This document shows, in pieces, positions 62,520 to 64,000 of a stretch of DNA of 64,000 bases. The first letter of the stretch is position 1. Every line of letters starts with the position of its first letter. The notes below the pieces were generated by a model, which did no database searches, was not told where the DNA came from, and saw only the letters and a list, made by a program, of their open reading frames with translations. The translations under genes were made by a program, and so were the position numbers. This DNA is from Blastococcus litoris (GTDB taxonomy: Bacteria; Actinomycetota; Actinomycetes; Mycobacteriales; Geodermatophilaceae), in contig NZ_QCZF01000005.1 in assembly GCF_003075095.1 (NCBI RefSeq), forward strand, positions 310,001 through 374,000, in the 5' to 3' direction.

Positions 62520-64000
62520 ATGGGCAGGTCGTTCGCGTCGCGCGTGAGCCATCCACGGCTGAAGTGGGTGGTGCTCGTCTTCTGGCTGGTGCTCGCCGGG
62601 GTCTGCACCCCCCTGGCCGCCGGCCTCCTCGACCAGCAGGACAACGAGATCTCCTCGTGGCTGCCCGGCGACGCCGAGTCCACCCTCGCGCTCGAGCAGC
62701 AGATCGCGCTCGGATCCGACCCCGACGTGGTCCCAGCCGTGGTCGTCTACGAGCGCACCGACGGGCTCACGCCGGCCGACGTCGAGGCCATCCAGGACGA
62801 CATCGCGGCCTTCGGGAGCACCGAGGGGCTCGACGGGGACGTCGTCGGTCCCATCCCGTCGGAGGACGGGCAGGCGGCGGAGGTCATCGTCCCGATCGAC
62901 GCCGGCCCCGACGGCTGGGAGGCGATCGCGCCGATCGTCGACGACCTGCGCGCGGAGGCGTCCGACGGACCGGACGGGCTCGACACCTGGGTCGCCGGTC
63001 CGGCCGGCAACGCAGCGGATTCCTCCGAGGCCTTCTCGGGCCTGGACACGACCCTGCTGTTCGCGGCCCTGGGCGTGGTCATCCTGATCCTGCTGGTCAC
63101 CTACCGCAGCCCGATCCTGTGGATCCTGCCCATCTTCTCGGCCGTCATCGCGCTGCAGTGCTCGCAGGCGCTCATCTACCTGCTCGCCCGGTACGCCGAC
63201 CTCACCGTCAACGCCCAGAGCGCGAGCATCCTCACCGTCCTGGTCGTCGGCGCCGGCACCGACTACGCCCTGCTGCTGGTCGCCCGCTACCGCGAGGAGC
63301 TCCGGCTGCACGCCGACCGGCACGAGGCGATGACCGAGGCCGTCCACCGCGCCGGCCCCGCGGTGCTCGCCAGCGGCGGCACCGTCGTCCTCGGGATGCT
63401 GTGCCTGCTGGCCGCGGACATGAACTCCACCCGGGGCCTCGGGCCCGTCGCCGCCATCGGCATCGCGGTGACCCTCGTGGTGCTCATGACCCTGCTGCCG
63501 GCGCTCCTGGTGATCTGCGGCCGGTGGGTGTTCTGGCCGGTGCGGCCGACCCTCGGCAGCGCCGAGCCGAGCGCGTCCGGCTTCTGGGCGCGGATCGGCG
63601 CCCGCATCCAGCCGCGACCGCGCGTCGTCTGGGTGGGGACCAGCGCAGTGCTGCTGGTCGCCTGCCTCGGGTTGTTCGCGCTCAACGCCAAGGGCCTGAC
63701 CCAGGCCGACTCGTTCCGCGGCACGCCGGAGTCGGTGGAGGGCGACGCCGTGGCGGTCGAGCACTTCCCCGCCGCGGCCGGCAACCCGGTGCACGTGCTC
63801 ACGACCGCCGACGACGCGGACGAGGTGGCTGCGGCGGTCGCGGCGAACGACGGCATCGCCGACGTCGCGGAGCCGCAGGTCGTCGGCGACGAGGCCATCA
63901 TCGAGGCCGAGCTCGCCGATCCCGCCGACAGCGACGCCGCCTACGACACCATCCGGTCGCTGCGGGTGGAGCTGGACGACGTGGGGGACGGCCAGGCCCT
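62520..64000 (+). CDS. MMPL family transporter, N-terminal part
   Basis: At least 493 residues of an MMPL/RND transporter that runs beyond the window. It starts MGRSFASRVSHPRLKWVVLV with a first helix (VVLVFWLVLAGVCTPLAAGL), an outer domain of about 150 residues, then five helices with the proton-relay motif VVGAGTDYALLLVARYREEL, and the second first-helix-like segment before the second outer loop (VGTSAVLLVACLGLFALNAK). ATG 62520 follows GGAGG at 8 nt. It resembles the actinobacterial YdfJ/MmpL-like group and differs from the MMPL protein at 56253. Confidence 0.92.
   Translation, partial: MGRSFASRVSHPRLKWVVLVFWLVLAGVCTPLAAGLLDQQDNEISSWLPGDAESTLALEQQIALGSDPDVVPAVVVYERTDGLTPADVEAIQDDIAAFGSTEGLDGDVVGPIPSEDGQAAEVIVPIDAGPDGWEAIAPIVDDLRAEASDGPDGLDTWVAGPAGNAADSSEAFSGLDTTLLFAALGVVILILLVTYRSPILWILPIFSAVIALQCSQALIYLLARYADLTVNAQSASILTVLVVGAGTDYALLLVARYREELRLHADRHEAMTEAVHRAGPAVLASGGTVVLGMLCLLAADMNSTRGLGPVAAIGIAVTLVVLMTLLPALLVICGRWVFWPVRPTLGSAEPSASGFWARIGARIQPRPRVVWVGTSAVLLVACLGLFALNAKGLTQADSFRGTPESVEGDAVAVEHFPAAAGNPVHVLTTADDADEVAAAVAANDGIADVAEPQVVGDEAIIEAELADPADSDAAYDTIRSLRVELDDVGDGQA

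Overview
The window is a stretch of very GC-rich actinobacterial chromosome. GTG starts are frequent, stop and start codons often overlap by four bases (GTGA or ATGA), and the gene content is typical: RbpA, the GarA/FtsR/DUF151 block, DUF881 proteins, DUF1918 and DUF5999. The overall content suggests the Geodermatophilaceae (Blastococcus, Modestobacter or Geodermatophilus type), but that family placement is an inference without a database search. There is no IS element, prophage or CRISPR array. The only RNA gene seen is one tRNA-Pro(GGG).

Layout. 1-9.4 kb: the end of lnt with ppm1 and fxsA, facing rbpA across a perfect hairpin; then a leftward operon GDPD > PlsC > UMF1 transporter > thymidine kinase; a PatB/MalY-type lyase; small proteins; and a VOC protein preceded by a gene-poor region with palindromes. 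9.4-19.3 kb: LysE exporter, ABM-domain protein, M50 peptidase, a beta-phosphoglucomutase/GH65 disaccharide phosphorylase pair, PEBP protein, serine hydrolase, acetyltransferase, pantothenate kinase, DUF5999, DinB. 19.3-28.8 kb: a block with the same order as M. tuberculosis Rv1822-Rv1832: pgsA-like, DUF881, small basic protein, DUF881, gcvH, garA, ftsR, DUF151, MerR, gcvP. It links glycine cleavage, phospholipid synthesis, FHA control of 2-oxoglutarate metabolism and cell-division transcription.

28.8-41.2 kb: EF-G2 with DUF1918, a lipoprotein, a CPA1 antiporter, an HtrA protease, a PEP-utilising phosphotransferase with two coupled membrane proteins, a phosphatase with its partner, and an FNT channel gene broken by two single-base deletions. 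41.2-48 kb: a membrane-bound molybdopterin oxidoreductase with an internal Tat motif, the TIGR02588/TIGR02587 pair, a phospholipase D-like enzyme with a SnoaL-like partner, a P19/Tp34-like protein and a YihY protein. 48-64 kb: an FUSC-like protein, an operon of double-PAP2 phosphatase, hydrolase and phosphoesterase, a second hydrolase, two related lipoproteins, an MMPL/DUF2993 pair, an AI-2E family protein, tRNA-Pro and the start of a second MMPL transporter. The right half is dominated by envelope, lipid and stress functions.

Regulation. Nine genes have a TANNNT-like -10 hexamer 6-8 nt before the start codon, implying leaderless mRNAs. Several other genes have good Shine-Dalgarno sites. Most start choices rest on these two signals or on overlapping stop/start codons, and all functions are assigned from motifs recognised by eye.
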